Positions 15,827 through 24,052 of a stretch of DNA of 64,000 bases are shown here, in pieces. The DNA is from Paracoccaceae bacterium (GTDB lineage Bacteria; Pseudomonadota; Alphaproteobacteria; Rhodobacterales; Rhodobacteraceae). Location of the stretch: assembly GCA_026989355.1 (NCBI GenBank), contig JALSJM010000013.1, positions 1-64,000 on the forward strand, given 5' to 3'. Within the stretch, counting starts at the first letter, position 1. The number at the start of each line of letters is the position of its first letter. The notes beneath the pieces were generated by a model. The model searched no databases. It was not told the origin of the DNA and saw only the letters and a list, made by a program, of their open reading frames with translations. The position numbers were made by a program, and so were the translations under genes.

Positions 15827-16675
15827 TCAGCTTTCTCGGGGGTTGCAGATGTCGATGACGGATTGTCTCACGGCCTCTGCACTGAAAATCCTGTCGAGCC
15901 AGCCATCCCTGAAAATCAATGGCCTGGCCTGTTCGATCGCATGAAGGGCTCCGTCTGAAAACCTGCCTTCGGGGAATGCCCCAAACGCGATGCCCAATTC
16001 GATTTTCAGATGGCCCAGCATGAAATCCATCGCTGCGTCTTCCGGCACGCCACGGCGAATGGCCTCATCCGTTGCCTCGCGCAATGCCAGGGCAAGGGTT
16101 GCGCCCACCGTCTCCGACATTGCGGGCTCCAGAATGGCGATATGTTCCAGTTCGCAGCGATGCGCCTTCGTGACGGGGCCGTAAATGACCCGCGCAACTT
16201 CTTCACACAGCGTATAATGCTCTTCCGGCCCCTGGATAAGCGCACAGACAATGGCTTGCGGCGCGGTAATGCCACCGAAGAAGTCCTTCTGTTCTTCCAC
16301 ACTGGGCGTGAAGGGAAAAAGCGTCGGATGACAGGGATGCGTGCAGAAGTAACTGACATCGGCCCGGTCGGGCATTTCGCCGGCAAAGGGTGCTGCGGCA
16401 TCCAGAACGATCAGCGCCGCCCCCGGCTTGAGCTGATCGATGATGTCATGGGAAATGGTTCCGATGAGGCGGTCCGGCACCGCAAGAATGATGATATCCG
16501 CATCGCGCAGCGCGTTTTCCTGCCCGACCGCCTCTACCCCGACTTCGGCCTCCAGGCGGGTGCGCCCCGCATCCGAAACCTCGACATGATCCACATCGAA
16601 GCGTGACCCCTTCAGGTTGGTGGCAAGCCGGACGCCCATCTTCCCGCCGGCCCCCATGAGTGCTACTTTCGTCAT
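15827..16675 (-). CDS. apnO: D-apionate oxidoisomerase (ApnO)
   Basis: The predicted reaction is NAD-dependent oxidation and rearrangement of D-apionate to 3-oxo-isoapionate. The 282-residue protein opens with a Rossmann motif, KVALMGAGGKMGVRLA, and continues as a phosphogluconate-dehydrogenase-like C-terminal domain (CTHPCHPTLFPF, KAHRCELEHIAILEPAMSE). The assignment rests on this fold plus adjacency to the RuBisCO-like protein, kinase, lactonase and sugar dehydrogenase genes of the described apiose pathway. The ATG at 16675 overlaps the oiaK stop. The frame is open further upstream, but that part is not this gene. Confidence 0.82.
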   Translation of the reverse strand: MTKVALMGAGGKMGVRLATNLKGSRFDVDHVEVSDAGRTRLEAEVGVEAVGQENALRDADIIILAVPDRLIGTISHDIIDQLKPGAALIVLDAAAPFAGEMPDRADVSYFCTHPCHPTLFPFTPSVEEQKDFFGGITAPQAIVCALIQGPEEHYTLCEEVARVIYGPVTKAHRCELEHIAILEPAMSETVGATLALALREATDEAIRRGVPEDAAMDFMLGHLKIELGIAFGAFPEGRFSDGALHAIEQARPLIFRDGWLDRIFSAEAVRQSVIDICNPRES

Positions 16676-18054
16676 GGTTCGATTCTCCTTTTTCCGGCGG
16701 TACCACCGCCATGTCTTATCCAGCCGAAATAATCGGGTGTGCCCATCTGCCCGCCCTTGAGCGCCAGTTGCAGACCCTGATATTGCGGGTCTTGCGAATG
16801 TGCGTGAAATAGTGCCGCCCCCGGCACGGTGGGCGCCAATGCGGTCAGGGCGAAAATTTCCATCTGGCGGGTGGCATGGCCCGAAGTATCGCCCCCTGAA
16901 ATCACCACGCGGCGCACCCCGCTCTGACGCAGCAGCCTGTCCAGAACGATGCCGAGCGTCCTGCCGATCAGATGGTTCGCCTGCCCTCTGGGGCAATCGG
17001 ATGCCTCAGCCGCAGCCCGGAATGCCGGGACGGCGGGATCATCTGGCCCTTTCGCTGAAAAGATCAGCGGATCGCGACCGGCCTTCACGATCTTCCGGGC
17101 AACATTCAGCACCCGGTCGATTTCGGATTCAGATCGGGTTTTGCCCGACAGCAGCGCGCAGGCATCAAGGCGAACGGCCTCGAACCCGTTTGCCAATGCC
17201 CAGTCGATCTGGGCTGCCGTCACAGACGAAACGGAACCTGAAACCACAATGGTCTGCTGACTGCCGGCAGCGTCTTCGGGCTGACACGGCGGTGCGACAA
17301 GGCCCGCGTCCAGCCAATGACCAACCAGCGCATATTCCAGCCCCTGCGAGCCGACAGCAAACAGCCCATCCCCCCGGTTTTCCCATATGAACCGGCCAAG
17401 CCGCGCAAGATCGCCCGTGGTGATGGCATCAAGCGCCGTAATCACGCCGCCGTGCACCAGATCAGGCATTTGCGCCGGATCCGCCGCCAGCATTTCCAGA
17501 TCAAGAAGCCTTATCGGCTTGTCGGTCTGCCTTGACAGATGCCGCGCCACATCGGATTCGGCCATGGGCGTTACCGGATGCCGGGACATGACGGGGTGGC
17601 GATCCAGCCGGTAAACCCCGTCGCCCGCCCCGGCAAACAGGTGACCAAAGGCCTGGTATCGCCTGATCGCGGGCGCCGCCAGCAGCAGCGGCACCCAGTC
17701 ACTTTCGAAAATCGGCTGGGCCAGGTCGATCGCCCGCCCGACCGAGCCGATTTCCGGGGAAGAATCCAGCGTCGAACATATCTTGTAGTGGGAAATCGGG
17801 GCACCGAGAGACCGCAGATACGCAAATATTCCGGGCAGGTTTTCCTGCATCCACTCGGGGGGTTGAGAGCGCGAGGTTCCGGCAATGCCGATGCCGCGCA
17901 TGTCGGGGAAACGGGCCAGTTGCGCGCTGGTCGGAACATCCAGAAACAAGACCGATGGCAACCCGGAAAAGCTCAGCACTTCCATGACGGCTGCCGCACC
18001 GGTGAAATCGTCACCATACCAGCCCACGAGAATGCCATCGGGAAGCGCGTTCAT
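16672..18054 (-). CDS. oiaK: 3-oxo-isoapionate kinase (OiaK), DUF1537 sugar-acid kinase
   Basis: The 460-residue protein belongs to the four-carbon acid sugar kinase (DUF1537) family. It has the N-terminal WYGDDFTGAAAVME, KICSTLDSSPEIGSVGRA, the mid-protein VVSGSVSSVTAAQI and the nucleotide-binding VVISGGDTSGHATRQ. The predicted role is phosphorylation of 3-oxo-isoapionate to its 4-phosphate, the substrate of OiaX. Specificity is taken from its tight coupling to oiaX (ATGA overlap at both ends of the gene). Other DUF1537 kinases act on threonate or erythronate, which is the main alternative. Confidence 0.82.
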   Translation of the reverse strand: MNALPDGILVGWYGDDFTGAAAVMEVLSFSGLPSVLFLDVPTSAQLARFPDMRGIGIAGTSRSQPPEWMQENLPGIFAYLRSLGAPISHYKICSTLDSSPEIGSVGRAIDLAQPIFESDWVPLLLAAPAIRRYQAFGHLFAGAGDGVYRLDRHPVMSRHPVTPMAESDVARHLSRQTDKPIRLLDLEMLAADPAQMPDLVHGGVITALDAITTGDLARLGRFIWENRGDGLFAVGSQGLEYALVGHWLDAGLVAPPCQPEDAAGSQQTIVVSGSVSSVTAAQIDWALANGFEAVRLDACALLSGKTRSESEIDRVLNVARKIVKAGRDPLIFSAKGPDDPAVPAFRAAAEASDCPRGQANHLIGRTLGIVLDRLLRQSGVRRVVISGGDTSGHATRQMEIFALTALAPTVPGAALFHAHSQDPQYQGLQLALKGGQMGTPDYFGWIRHGGGTAGKRRIEP

Positions 18055-19301
18055 GATTTCGCCCCCAATGCGCCGGCAAGTGCGGGGTGATCTACGGCAT
18101 GGGTTTCAAGCGGAATATCTCTCATGGCCGCATCCCATGCGTCGCGCAGGCTTTGCACACCGGCGGCAGGGCCATCGGGGTGGCCCATGATGCCGCCTCC
18201 GGCAGCATAGATCAGATCGGCCGTTCCCAGACGCTTCAGCGTTTCATGAGGCTGGCGAACGGTCTGGCCCGAAGAAAAAACCGGCATCGAGATGCAGGGC
18301 TTGTCCCTGAACATCGGCGTCAGGCATTCCCTGGCCGACGCGATCGAGCTTTCACCGGGTTCGCAAAACTTGTTTTGCAACCCGTTCACATGCATGTGGT
18401 CGGCCCCGGCCAGGCGCCAGAACTTCTGCCAGGCAATGTAGGACCAGCCCAGCATCGGTGCCCGCGACAGGTATCCCCAGCCGTTACGGTGGGCATGGAC
18501 CGGCAGCTGACTGTGGCGCCCGAGCGCGATCATGCCGGCAAGCCCTGCCGAATTCAGGCTGGCCATCACGCACGTTCCCCCGAGTTCGAGAACGAGGTCG
18601 TGCCGCCGCCGCATTTCGTCAATCTCGCCCGTGAGGTTGAAGGCAAACATCACCTTCTTGCCGGTCCTGTCCGCATGGGCCTCGATGACGCTCATGACCG
18701 CCCGGACGCGATCCTCGAACGGGCAGGCAGGGCCATCGGACTGCAATTCGTCATCCTTGATGAAATCGATGCCCGATTGTGCCAGCGTCCGCACCAGGGC
18801 AGCCGTTTCATCGGGCCCGAACCCCACGCTTGGCTTGATGATCGTGCCGATGACCGGCCCGGTTTCGACGCCACACAGCCACCGCGTTCCGGTGATGCCG
18901 AATTTCGGGCCGGGATAGGCATCGGCAAAGGCTGCGGGCAGACGGATATCTTCGATCCTCAGACCGGAAAACTGACGCAGTTCGAACAGGTTACCGGCAA
19001 CGGTTGCCATCAGGTTGGGCAAGGATGGCCCGATGTTGTCGAGCGGCCAGGACAGCGTGACCCTGGCCCGTGCATAGCCCTGGCCTCCGCCACTGTCCGC
19101 TCCGGGAAGAGACGGATGCGAACAGTATTCGACAACCTCCAGCGCCTCTGTCCGTGCCGCACTGCGAGCCTTCAGTTCGGCGGTTTCGCCGGGTATCTCG
19201 GTGAAGGTTCCGGAAGACTGTTCGCCCGCCATGATTTCGGCGGCGGCACGCGGGTCAAGTGCCGTTTCAATCAGATAGTCGGCTTCGATGCGCTGGCTCA
19301 T
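18051..19301 (-). CDS. oiaX: RuBisCO-like protein, 3-oxo-isoapionate-4-phosphate transcarboxylase/hydrolase (OiaX)
   Basis: This 416-residue form IV RuBisCO-like protein keeps the phosphate/active-site lysine in TIIKPSVG (K156) and the carbamylated-lysine motif GIDFIKDDE (K182, D184, E185). In the described apiose pathway such a protein splits 3-oxo-isoapionate 4-phosphate into glycolate and 3-phosphoglycerate. It lies between the sugar dehydrogenase and kinase genes with ATGA overlaps on both sides, which supports that role. It should not be taken as evidence of CO2 fixation. Another RLP function (for example in methionine salvage) is less likely because no partner genes for it are present. 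Confidence 0.85.
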   Translation of the reverse strand: MSQRIEADYLIETALDPRAAAEIMAGEQSSGTFTEIPGETAELKARSAARTEALEVVEYCSHPSLPGADSGGGQGYARARVTLSWPLDNIGPSLPNLMATVAGNLFELRQFSGLRIEDIRLPAAFADAYPGPKFGITGTRWLCGVETGPVIGTIIKPSVGFGPDETAALVRTLAQSGIDFIKDDELQSDGPACPFEDRVRAVMSVIEAHADRTGKKVMFAFNLTGEIDEMRRRHDLVLELGGTCVMASLNSAGLAGMIALGRHSQLPVHAHRNGWGYLSRAPMLGWSYIAWQKFWRLAGADHMHVNGLQNKFCEPGESSIASARECLTPMFRDKPCISMPVFSSGQTVRQPHETLKRLGTADLIYAAGGGIMGHPDGPAAGVQSLRDAWDAAMRDIPLETHAVDHPALAGALGAKS

Positions 19302-20347
19302 GCCCTTTCCTCCACCCAGCGGGGCATCTCAACCGTCTGCCCGCGCGCGGCGGAATCATAGGCGGCAAGGGCCAGGGCAAGCGTTTCGAGGTTGTCCCTG
19401 CCGGAAGGTCGGGGTTCGGCCTCGCCGGTCAGAATAGCTGCCACATGGGTCTGGAAGTTGATCACGCTGTCCTGCACATTGTGCCAGGGGCACCCCCCCC
19501 AGGGGGGCACGGCAGGTTCGACATCGAAGACTTCACGGCTTCCCTTTCTGTGCAGCGCAAGGCGGAAATCCGTTCCCAGTTCCAGCGTGCCCTCGCTGCC
19601 TTCGATCCAGGCCGCGGTCTGCGGAAACGGCTCGGGGTCGAGTTTCGCAAAGAACGAACAGTCGCAAACCGAGGTCGCGCCGCTTTCATGTGTCAGAAGC
19701 GCGGTGAAAACATCTTCGCCGCGAACGATCGGATTGACGCTCTGGGTGGCACAGGAAATTCGGGTGACATTGCCCATGAAATGGCGCGCCAGGTCAAACA
19801 GGTGCAACCCCACATCCATCAGGGAAAAGCGCTCGATTTCGGCCAGGTAGGGCTGATTCTTGTAGTTGTCATACCCGTGGCGGAACGAAAATCGCGCGAA
19901 ATGCGGTGTGCCGATCCGGTTGTTGTCAACCAGGTCTTTCATCACCATGAAGGCCTTCTGCCAGCGGAAATTTTCGTGAACCACCAACTTCGTGCCGGCG
20001 TTGTCGGCGGCGGCGACCATGGCCTGCGCGTCTTTCATGGTTTCGGCAAAGGGCTTTTGGCAAACGACCAGATCCACATGCTGGCAGGCCAGCTCCACAA
20101 TCGGGCGATGCGAAGGTGCCGTTGTTGCCACATCAAGGAAATCCAGATCGTTCGCGGCCAGCATCCGGGCAACATCCGTGTAAACCCGCGCTACATCGAA
20201 TTGCGCGGCCATTCGCCTGGATTTCTCATGGTCAAGGTCGCACAGCGCGACGATCTCGATCCCCTCGATTCCGGCCCAGGCATGCATGTGGTTTTCGGCA
20301 AAAAAACCGCATCCCACCAAAGCTCCGCGTCTCTGGGCAGCGCTCAT
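19298..20347 (-). CDS. apsD: D-apiose dehydrogenase (ApsD), Gfo/Idh/MocA family
   Basis: The 349-residue oxidoreductase has an N-terminal nucleotide-binding fold (GALVGCGFFAENHMHAW) and the family EKP-like motif as VVCQKPFAET, where the lysine is the expected catalytic residue; DVGLHLFDLARHF follows in the C-terminal domain. The predicted reaction is oxidation of D-apiose to D-apionolactone. The ATG at 20347 overlaps the apnL stop and the 3' end overlaps oiaX. Substrate assignment depends on the operon; the family itself covers many sugars. Confidence 0.82.
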   Translation of the reverse strand: MSAAQRRGALVGCGFFAENHMHAWAGIEGIEIVALCDLDHEKSRRMAAQFDVARVYTDVARMLAANDLDFLDVATTAPSHRPIVELACQHVDLVVCQKPFAETMKDAQAMVAAADNAGTKLVVHENFRWQKAFMVMKDLVDNNRIGTPHFARFSFRHGYDNYKNQPYLAEIERFSLMDVGLHLFDLARHFMGNVTRISCATQSVNPIVRGEDVFTALLTHESGATSVCDCSFFAKLDPEPFPQTAAWIEGSEGTLELGTDFRLALHRKGSREVFDVEPAVPPWGGCPWHNVQDSVINFQTHVAAILTGEAEPRPSGRDNLETLALALAAYDSAARGQTVEMPRWVEERA

Positions 20348-22206
20348 TGGTCTGCCTCCGTTCCCGCGAACACGCAGGCAAATGGTGTCAGGGCAAGGTT
20401 GGTGCCTTGCTGCCCGGCCGTATTTTCCAGCCAGTCCGGATCATGGGCTGCGGCCTCGAACTGCGCCGTGTCCAGTACGGCATATTCTGTCGGTATCCCG
20501 CTCAGGGAAACCGGGACCGGGCTGCAATTGGCCGCCACCAGACCACCCTTGAAGCGGAAACCGAACACACCGTCCGGCACGGCGGTCAGCGGCTCTGCCC
20601 TGCGGCCGGACAGGGCTGACAGGGCCTTGACAACATGAAAGACGGGGAACAGGGACTTGCGATCATGGGTGCCGAAAGGTCCGCCCAGACCGGCGAGGGT
20701 GATCGCTTCGACACCGGCTTCCAGAGCCTGCGTGACAACGCCTATGGCATAGGCTGCCGCAAACAGGCCCTTTTGCCGGGGGTCATCATCCGTCATGGTC
20801 TTGCGGATGTTCTCCGGGTTCTTCGCAAGGCTTTCCCCATATGGGTTGCCGCGCATCCCTATGGAAAAGAGCCCCAGGCGGCGGGCACGCCCGCCTGCAA
20901 TCACGCGCCCGCTTTCGAAGATCCACGGCAGCGCTTCAAGCGTTTCAAGAACGGAAAGATCATCGGCGGCATGTACGATCGCGGCATTGCCGTGGGTGAT
21001 GTAATCTCCGCTGCCGGGGGACGGACGGCACCGATTCAACTCGGTGAAATTCGTCAGGCTGCCGGTTCCGATTTCGGCATCCGGAAAGATATCCCCGGCG
21101 AGCGAGGCGCTTTCGTCCGGCGTCAACCCATCGGGCCAGGGGCCATCCGGCTGATGGCTCTTGAGATAGGCCCGGGGAAGGGCGGTGACATGTCGGGGCG
21201 CGATGCCCGCCTCCGTCAGCAGCGCGGCGATCCCTGCCATCTGTCGGGCAGCGCCCGGGCCGCTTTCGAGGATCAGTTCGGCGTCGATATAGGCTCCGAC
21301 CCGATGCGCGGTCATCGCCAGGGCATGCAGGAACTCCTTGCTGCATTCATGATCCTGGCCAATTCGCACGACATAGCCCGAGGCGGGCTGATCCCGGAAA
21401 CGGGGCCAGCCGGCCTGTGCCGCGATCAGGATATCAGGAAGCGTCCGAGCCCCGGAAGGCTTTGCGGCGTGGCGGTGATGTGTCCGGCTCGCATCAATCG
21501 GGTCACCGTCTGCATCGCTCATGCGCAGCCGCACGACCTGCCGGATCGTTTCGCCTTTGCAGAGCTTGAACGGGAACGGCTCTTTCAGGGGGCGGCAATA
21601 GGTCTTGAAAGATGCATCCGACCAGTTGCGCTGGTCTTCCATCTCGAAAACATCGCCCTCGAATTCGAACGACACCCTTGCCGGCCCGATCTGATGCGAA
21701 AGCCCTGCGATATAAAGTACGGGCTGAACCGGGCTGATCAGGTCGGGAAAGGTCAGCCTTTCGCACGTTCCGCTGGCGTGGCGCACATCAACATGATGAC
21801 CGGCAACGCCTTTCACCGGATGCAGGATCGTGAACCCGGCCCGGTTGAGCATGACATCCGCACGGGCCTTGAGATGAAAGGTGCAGTCGAGCCTGCCGCA
21901 TGAGCTCGCAGAAAACTCAAGGCGCGCGCCCAGTGCATTGTCCAGATAGGAATACTGGCGCTCAAGCTGGCAGGATGTCGGTGTTTGCTGCAGGTTCTCC
22001 GTGACTTGATCGGGCGAGATCGTCCCCCAGTTCTCATCCCGAAGAGGTGCGGAAATTCCGCGCAGGATTTCGACATCCTTCCAGATCACCTTCCGGATAC
22101 CTTCCTGCCCGTATGTCAGGGACAGGGGCCCCACGGACAGCCGGTTCATCCGGGCACGGCGCTCGAGCGTTCCGTATCGGTGCAGGATCTTGTCCGGTTC
22201 GTTCAT
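20344..22206 (-). CDS. apnL: D-apionolactonase (ApnL)
   Basis: This is the first gene of the operon, 620 residues. It is expected to hydrolyse D-apionolactone to D-apionate, between ApsD and ApnO. The protein has a beta-rich N-terminal half (GPLSLTYGQEGIRKVIW) and a barrel-like C-terminal half; it lacks a signal peptide. I recognise it by its size and neighbours and not by a short catalytic motif, so it is less certain than the kinase or RLP. The ATG at 22206 has only a weak GGGGGC before it. The promoter/operator region lies immediately upstream. Confidence 0.78.
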   Translation of the reverse strand: MNEPDKILHRYGTLERRARMNRLSVGPLSLTYGQEGIRKVIWKDVEILRGISAPLRDENWGTISPDQVTENLQQTPTSCQLERQYSYLDNALGARLEFSASSCGRLDCTFHLKARADVMLNRAGFTILHPVKGVAGHHVDVRHASGTCERLTFPDLISPVQPVLYIAGLSHQIGPARVSFEFEGDVFEMEDQRNWSDASFKTYCRPLKEPFPFKLCKGETIRQVVRLRMSDADGDPIDASRTHHRHAAKPSGARTLPDILIAAQAGWPRFRDQPASGYVVRIGQDHECSKEFLHALAMTAHRVGAYIDAELILESGPGAARQMAGIAALLTEAGIAPRHVTALPRAYLKSHQPDGPWPDGLTPDESASLAGDIFPDAEIGTGSLTNFTELNRCRPSPGSGDYITHGNAAIVHAADDLSVLETLEALPWIFESGRVIAGGRARRLGLFSIGMRGNPYGESLAKNPENIRKTMTDDDPRQKGLFAAAYAIGVVTQALEAGVEAITLAGLGGPFGTHDRKSLFPVFHVVKALSALSGRRAEPLTAVPDGVFGFRFKGGLVAANCSPVPVSLSGIPTEYAVLDTAQFEAAAHDPDWLENTAGQQGTNLALTPFACVFAGTEADQ

Positions 22207-22210
22207 GGCG

Positions 22211-22247
22211 CCCCCAAAGTATTATACTCATTATACCAGTTTGGGGG
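22211..22247. promoter_or_regulatory. Operator-like nested repeat before the apiose operon
   Basis: An 8-bp perfect inverted repeat, CCCCCAAA (22211-22218) and TTTGGGGG (22240-22247), encloses an AT-rich core. Read on the minus strand, the core holds two direct copies of GTATAAT, in CTGGTATAATGAGTATAAT. NanR-type GntR regulators bind GGTATA direct repeats, and a GntR/FCD gene lies next door. It sits 5-41 bp before the apnL start, where a bound repressor would block initiation. Confidence 0.6.
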
Positions 22248-22297
22248 AGAAATCAAGTTGCCGCAAAATCGTTGGAAAGTTGAGGAAATCCGGCCGC

Positions 22298-23056
22298 TCA
22301 GCCGTGGTGAGGTTTCTTGCTTGCGCTGTGATACAGGGCATTGGCGCGGGTCAGGTGATCACGCATCGCATCGCCGGCCGCATCGGGATCGCCTGCTTCA
22401 ATTGCCCGCAGGATTTCCGCATGTTCGGCCAGTGTAAGGTTCTCCAGCCCCGGTTTGCGCACCTGTTCCGTATGAAACTCGGCCAGCCAGCCGAAAATGG
22501 CTGAAGAAAGGGATTCGAATATCGGATTCCCGCTTGCCGCTGCGATTGCCTGATGGAATTCCCCGTCCAGGGTCATGAAACGTGCCGGATTGCCCTTGTT
22601 TTCCTGCTGCCATGCCAGTTTTCTGTGCATTTCATCCAGGCAGGCCGGATTCCGGTTTTCTGCGGCCATGCGAGCCATCTGGACTTCGAAAGTCACCCGG
22701 GCTTCCTTGAGGTGTTCCATGGTCGAGGCAGAGTTCTTCAGGACATGGCGCATGGTTTCGCCGAGCTGTCCCACCATCTGATTGAGGGATGGCTCGGCAA
22801 TTCTTGGTCGTCCACCGTGTCTGATGTTGATCAGCCCCATGCGTTCAAGGTTTTGCATGGCTTCCCGGATTGCAGGTCTGCCCACCCCGTAACGTGCCAT
22901 CAGTTCCCGTTCGGAAGGCAGCACATCCCCCGGCTTCATGTCTGCATTCTTGATCAGCTCCAGCAGCCGATCCTGTATTTCGTCGGACAGCTTGCGTCGC
23001 TGGATCGGTTTCGAGTCAGTCATCATACCAGATTGATAGACGAGTCCGGGATGCAT
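22298..23056 (-). CDS. GntR-family (FCD) regulator of the apiose operon
   Basis: This 252-residue repressor candidate has an N-terminal winged HTH (PSERELMARYGVGRPAIREAM, then NLERMGLINIRHGGRPRI) and a helical FCD effector domain with likely metal-binding histidines (D-x3-H in TLDGEFHQAIA, H in LAEHAEI, H in MRDHL). The ATG at 23056 follows AGGG at 8 nt; starts at 23026 or 23023 lack a ribosome site but are possible. It precedes apnL on the same strand, and operator-like sequences occur at both genes. The effector is unknown; a pathway intermediate is the natural guess. Confidence 0.85.
   Translation of the reverse strand: MHPGLVYQSGMMTDSKPIQRRKLSDEIQDRLLELIKNADMKPGDVLPSERELMARYGVGRPAIREAMQNLERMGLINIRHGGRPRIAEPSLNQMVGQLGETMRHVLKNSASTMEHLKEARVTFEVQMARMAAENRNPACLDEMHRKLAWQQENKGNPARFMTLDGEFHQAIAAASGNPIFESLSSAIFGWLAEFHTEQVRKPGLENLTLAEHAEILRAIEAGDPDAAGDAMRDHLTRANALYHSASKKPHHG
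23018..23031. promoter_or_regulatory. Second operator-like copy at the start of the GntR gene
   Basis: Read on the minus strand, CTGGTATGATGACT matches CTGGTATAATGAGT upstream of apnL at 12 of 14 positions. It overlaps the first codons of the regulator gene (or its start, if translation begins at 23026). This suggests autoregulation by the same protein. Confidence 0.45.
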
Positions 23057-23566
23057 TGAAACGCCCTAAATGGAAATCCGTGCGCATACCGGAAAGGGGC
23101 ACGGATTTTTGCGGCTGACGCTGTCTGCCGGGATTTGCAGTGAAATCACCTGGCGGTTCGATCCCTTCTGACACCGTGCAGACCACGACATTTCCGCCAC
23201 CATCGCAATCCGGTCGAAATCGTCGAAAAGCGCGAAAGGGCGTCGGTCGGGTTTCTGGCGGGGGCGTTCGAAAAGGTGGATGGCGCGCGCGGACGCGCCG
23301 GGCTCTGGAAGAGGGGATGTTACAGCAGCGCATGTCCGAAAACGCCGAGGCCAGGATGCGGATCGTGCGCCTTGTGGCGGGGCGTGGCAGACAAGCCTTT
23401 CGATACGGGACAGCGCACCTGACAGCCGGGTGAAACCCCGGATGCGCCTTTGCGACGGGATATGGACGCATGGCCGCTTCAGGTTTGCATCTTGCCATTC
23501 AGGAAACGGAATATTATCTGTGCCATGCGCGGCAGGGGACGTAATGGAACATGACAGGAATGCGTG
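23057..23566. other. 510-bp region without a recognised gene
   Basis: The gap lies between the GntR gene and the small membrane protein gene, which point away from each other. A plus-strand frame at 23140-23433 is rich in Arg, Gly and Ser, has no known domain and no good ribosome site. I see no tRNA or mobile element. Promoters for both flanking genes must lie here, but none can be named with confidence. Confidence 0.45.
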
Positions 23567-23992
23567 ATGACAGGAACGGTAGTCTTGCCCCCGCCCATCC
23601 CTCCTGCGTGGCTGAAGCTGCTTGCCGTGGTGGCCGGGCTGTTCGGCCTGCTGACCATCGTTTCGGGTGGCAAGGTGCTTTTCGGGCCGCCCGAAGCGCG
23701 GCTTGCGGCCGGTAACTACGTGCCTTTCGTGCTGTGGTTCAACTTTCTGGCCGGCTTTTTCTATGTGGGGGCGGCCGTGGCCATCTGGCGGGGGGCATCC
23801 GTGGCATTCCCGATGTCCGCCTTGCTGGCCGCCGCCACGCTGGCGGTTTTCGTGCTGTTCATCCTGCATGTGATGTCGGGTGCTCCCCATGAGGTGCGCA
23901 CCCTTGGCGCGATGATCCTTCGCAGCGGTTTCTGGGTTGGCGTCACTGCGGCGCTGTGGTGGTGGAAGGGGCGTGGGCAGGCAGAGTCCTGA
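23567..23992 (+). CDS. Small inner-membrane protein upstream of the RND genes
   Basis: The 141-residue protein has four predicted membrane helices: LLAVVAGLFGLLTIVSGG, VPFVLWFNFLAGFFYVGAAVA, FPMSALLAAATLAVFVLFI and SGFWVGVTAALWWW. The family is not named. The ATG at 23567 has AGGA 8 nt upstream; a GTG immediately before it is the alternative. It precedes the RND adaptor gene by 60 nt on the same strand and may be co-transcribed with it. Confidence 0.75.
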   Translation: MTGTVVLPPPIPPAWLKLLAVVAGLFGLLTIVSGGKVLFGPPEARLAAGNYVPFVLWFNFLAGFFYVGAAVAIWRGASVAFPMSALLAAATLAVFVLFILHVMSGAPHEVRTLGAMILRSGFWVGVTAALWWWKGRGQAES

Positions 23993-24052
23993 TCGCCTGT
24001 ATCCCTTCCCGTTTCCCGGCTGTCCGGGCGATGTTCTTTCGGAGTTCTCGGC

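Noticed and set aside
18051-19301. RuBisCO-like protein as a sign of a Calvin cycle or carbon fixation beside a hydrogenase
   Set aside because: No small subunit, phosphoribulokinase or CbbR gene is nearby, and the gene is embedded in an apiose-type sugar operon. A form IV role fits better.
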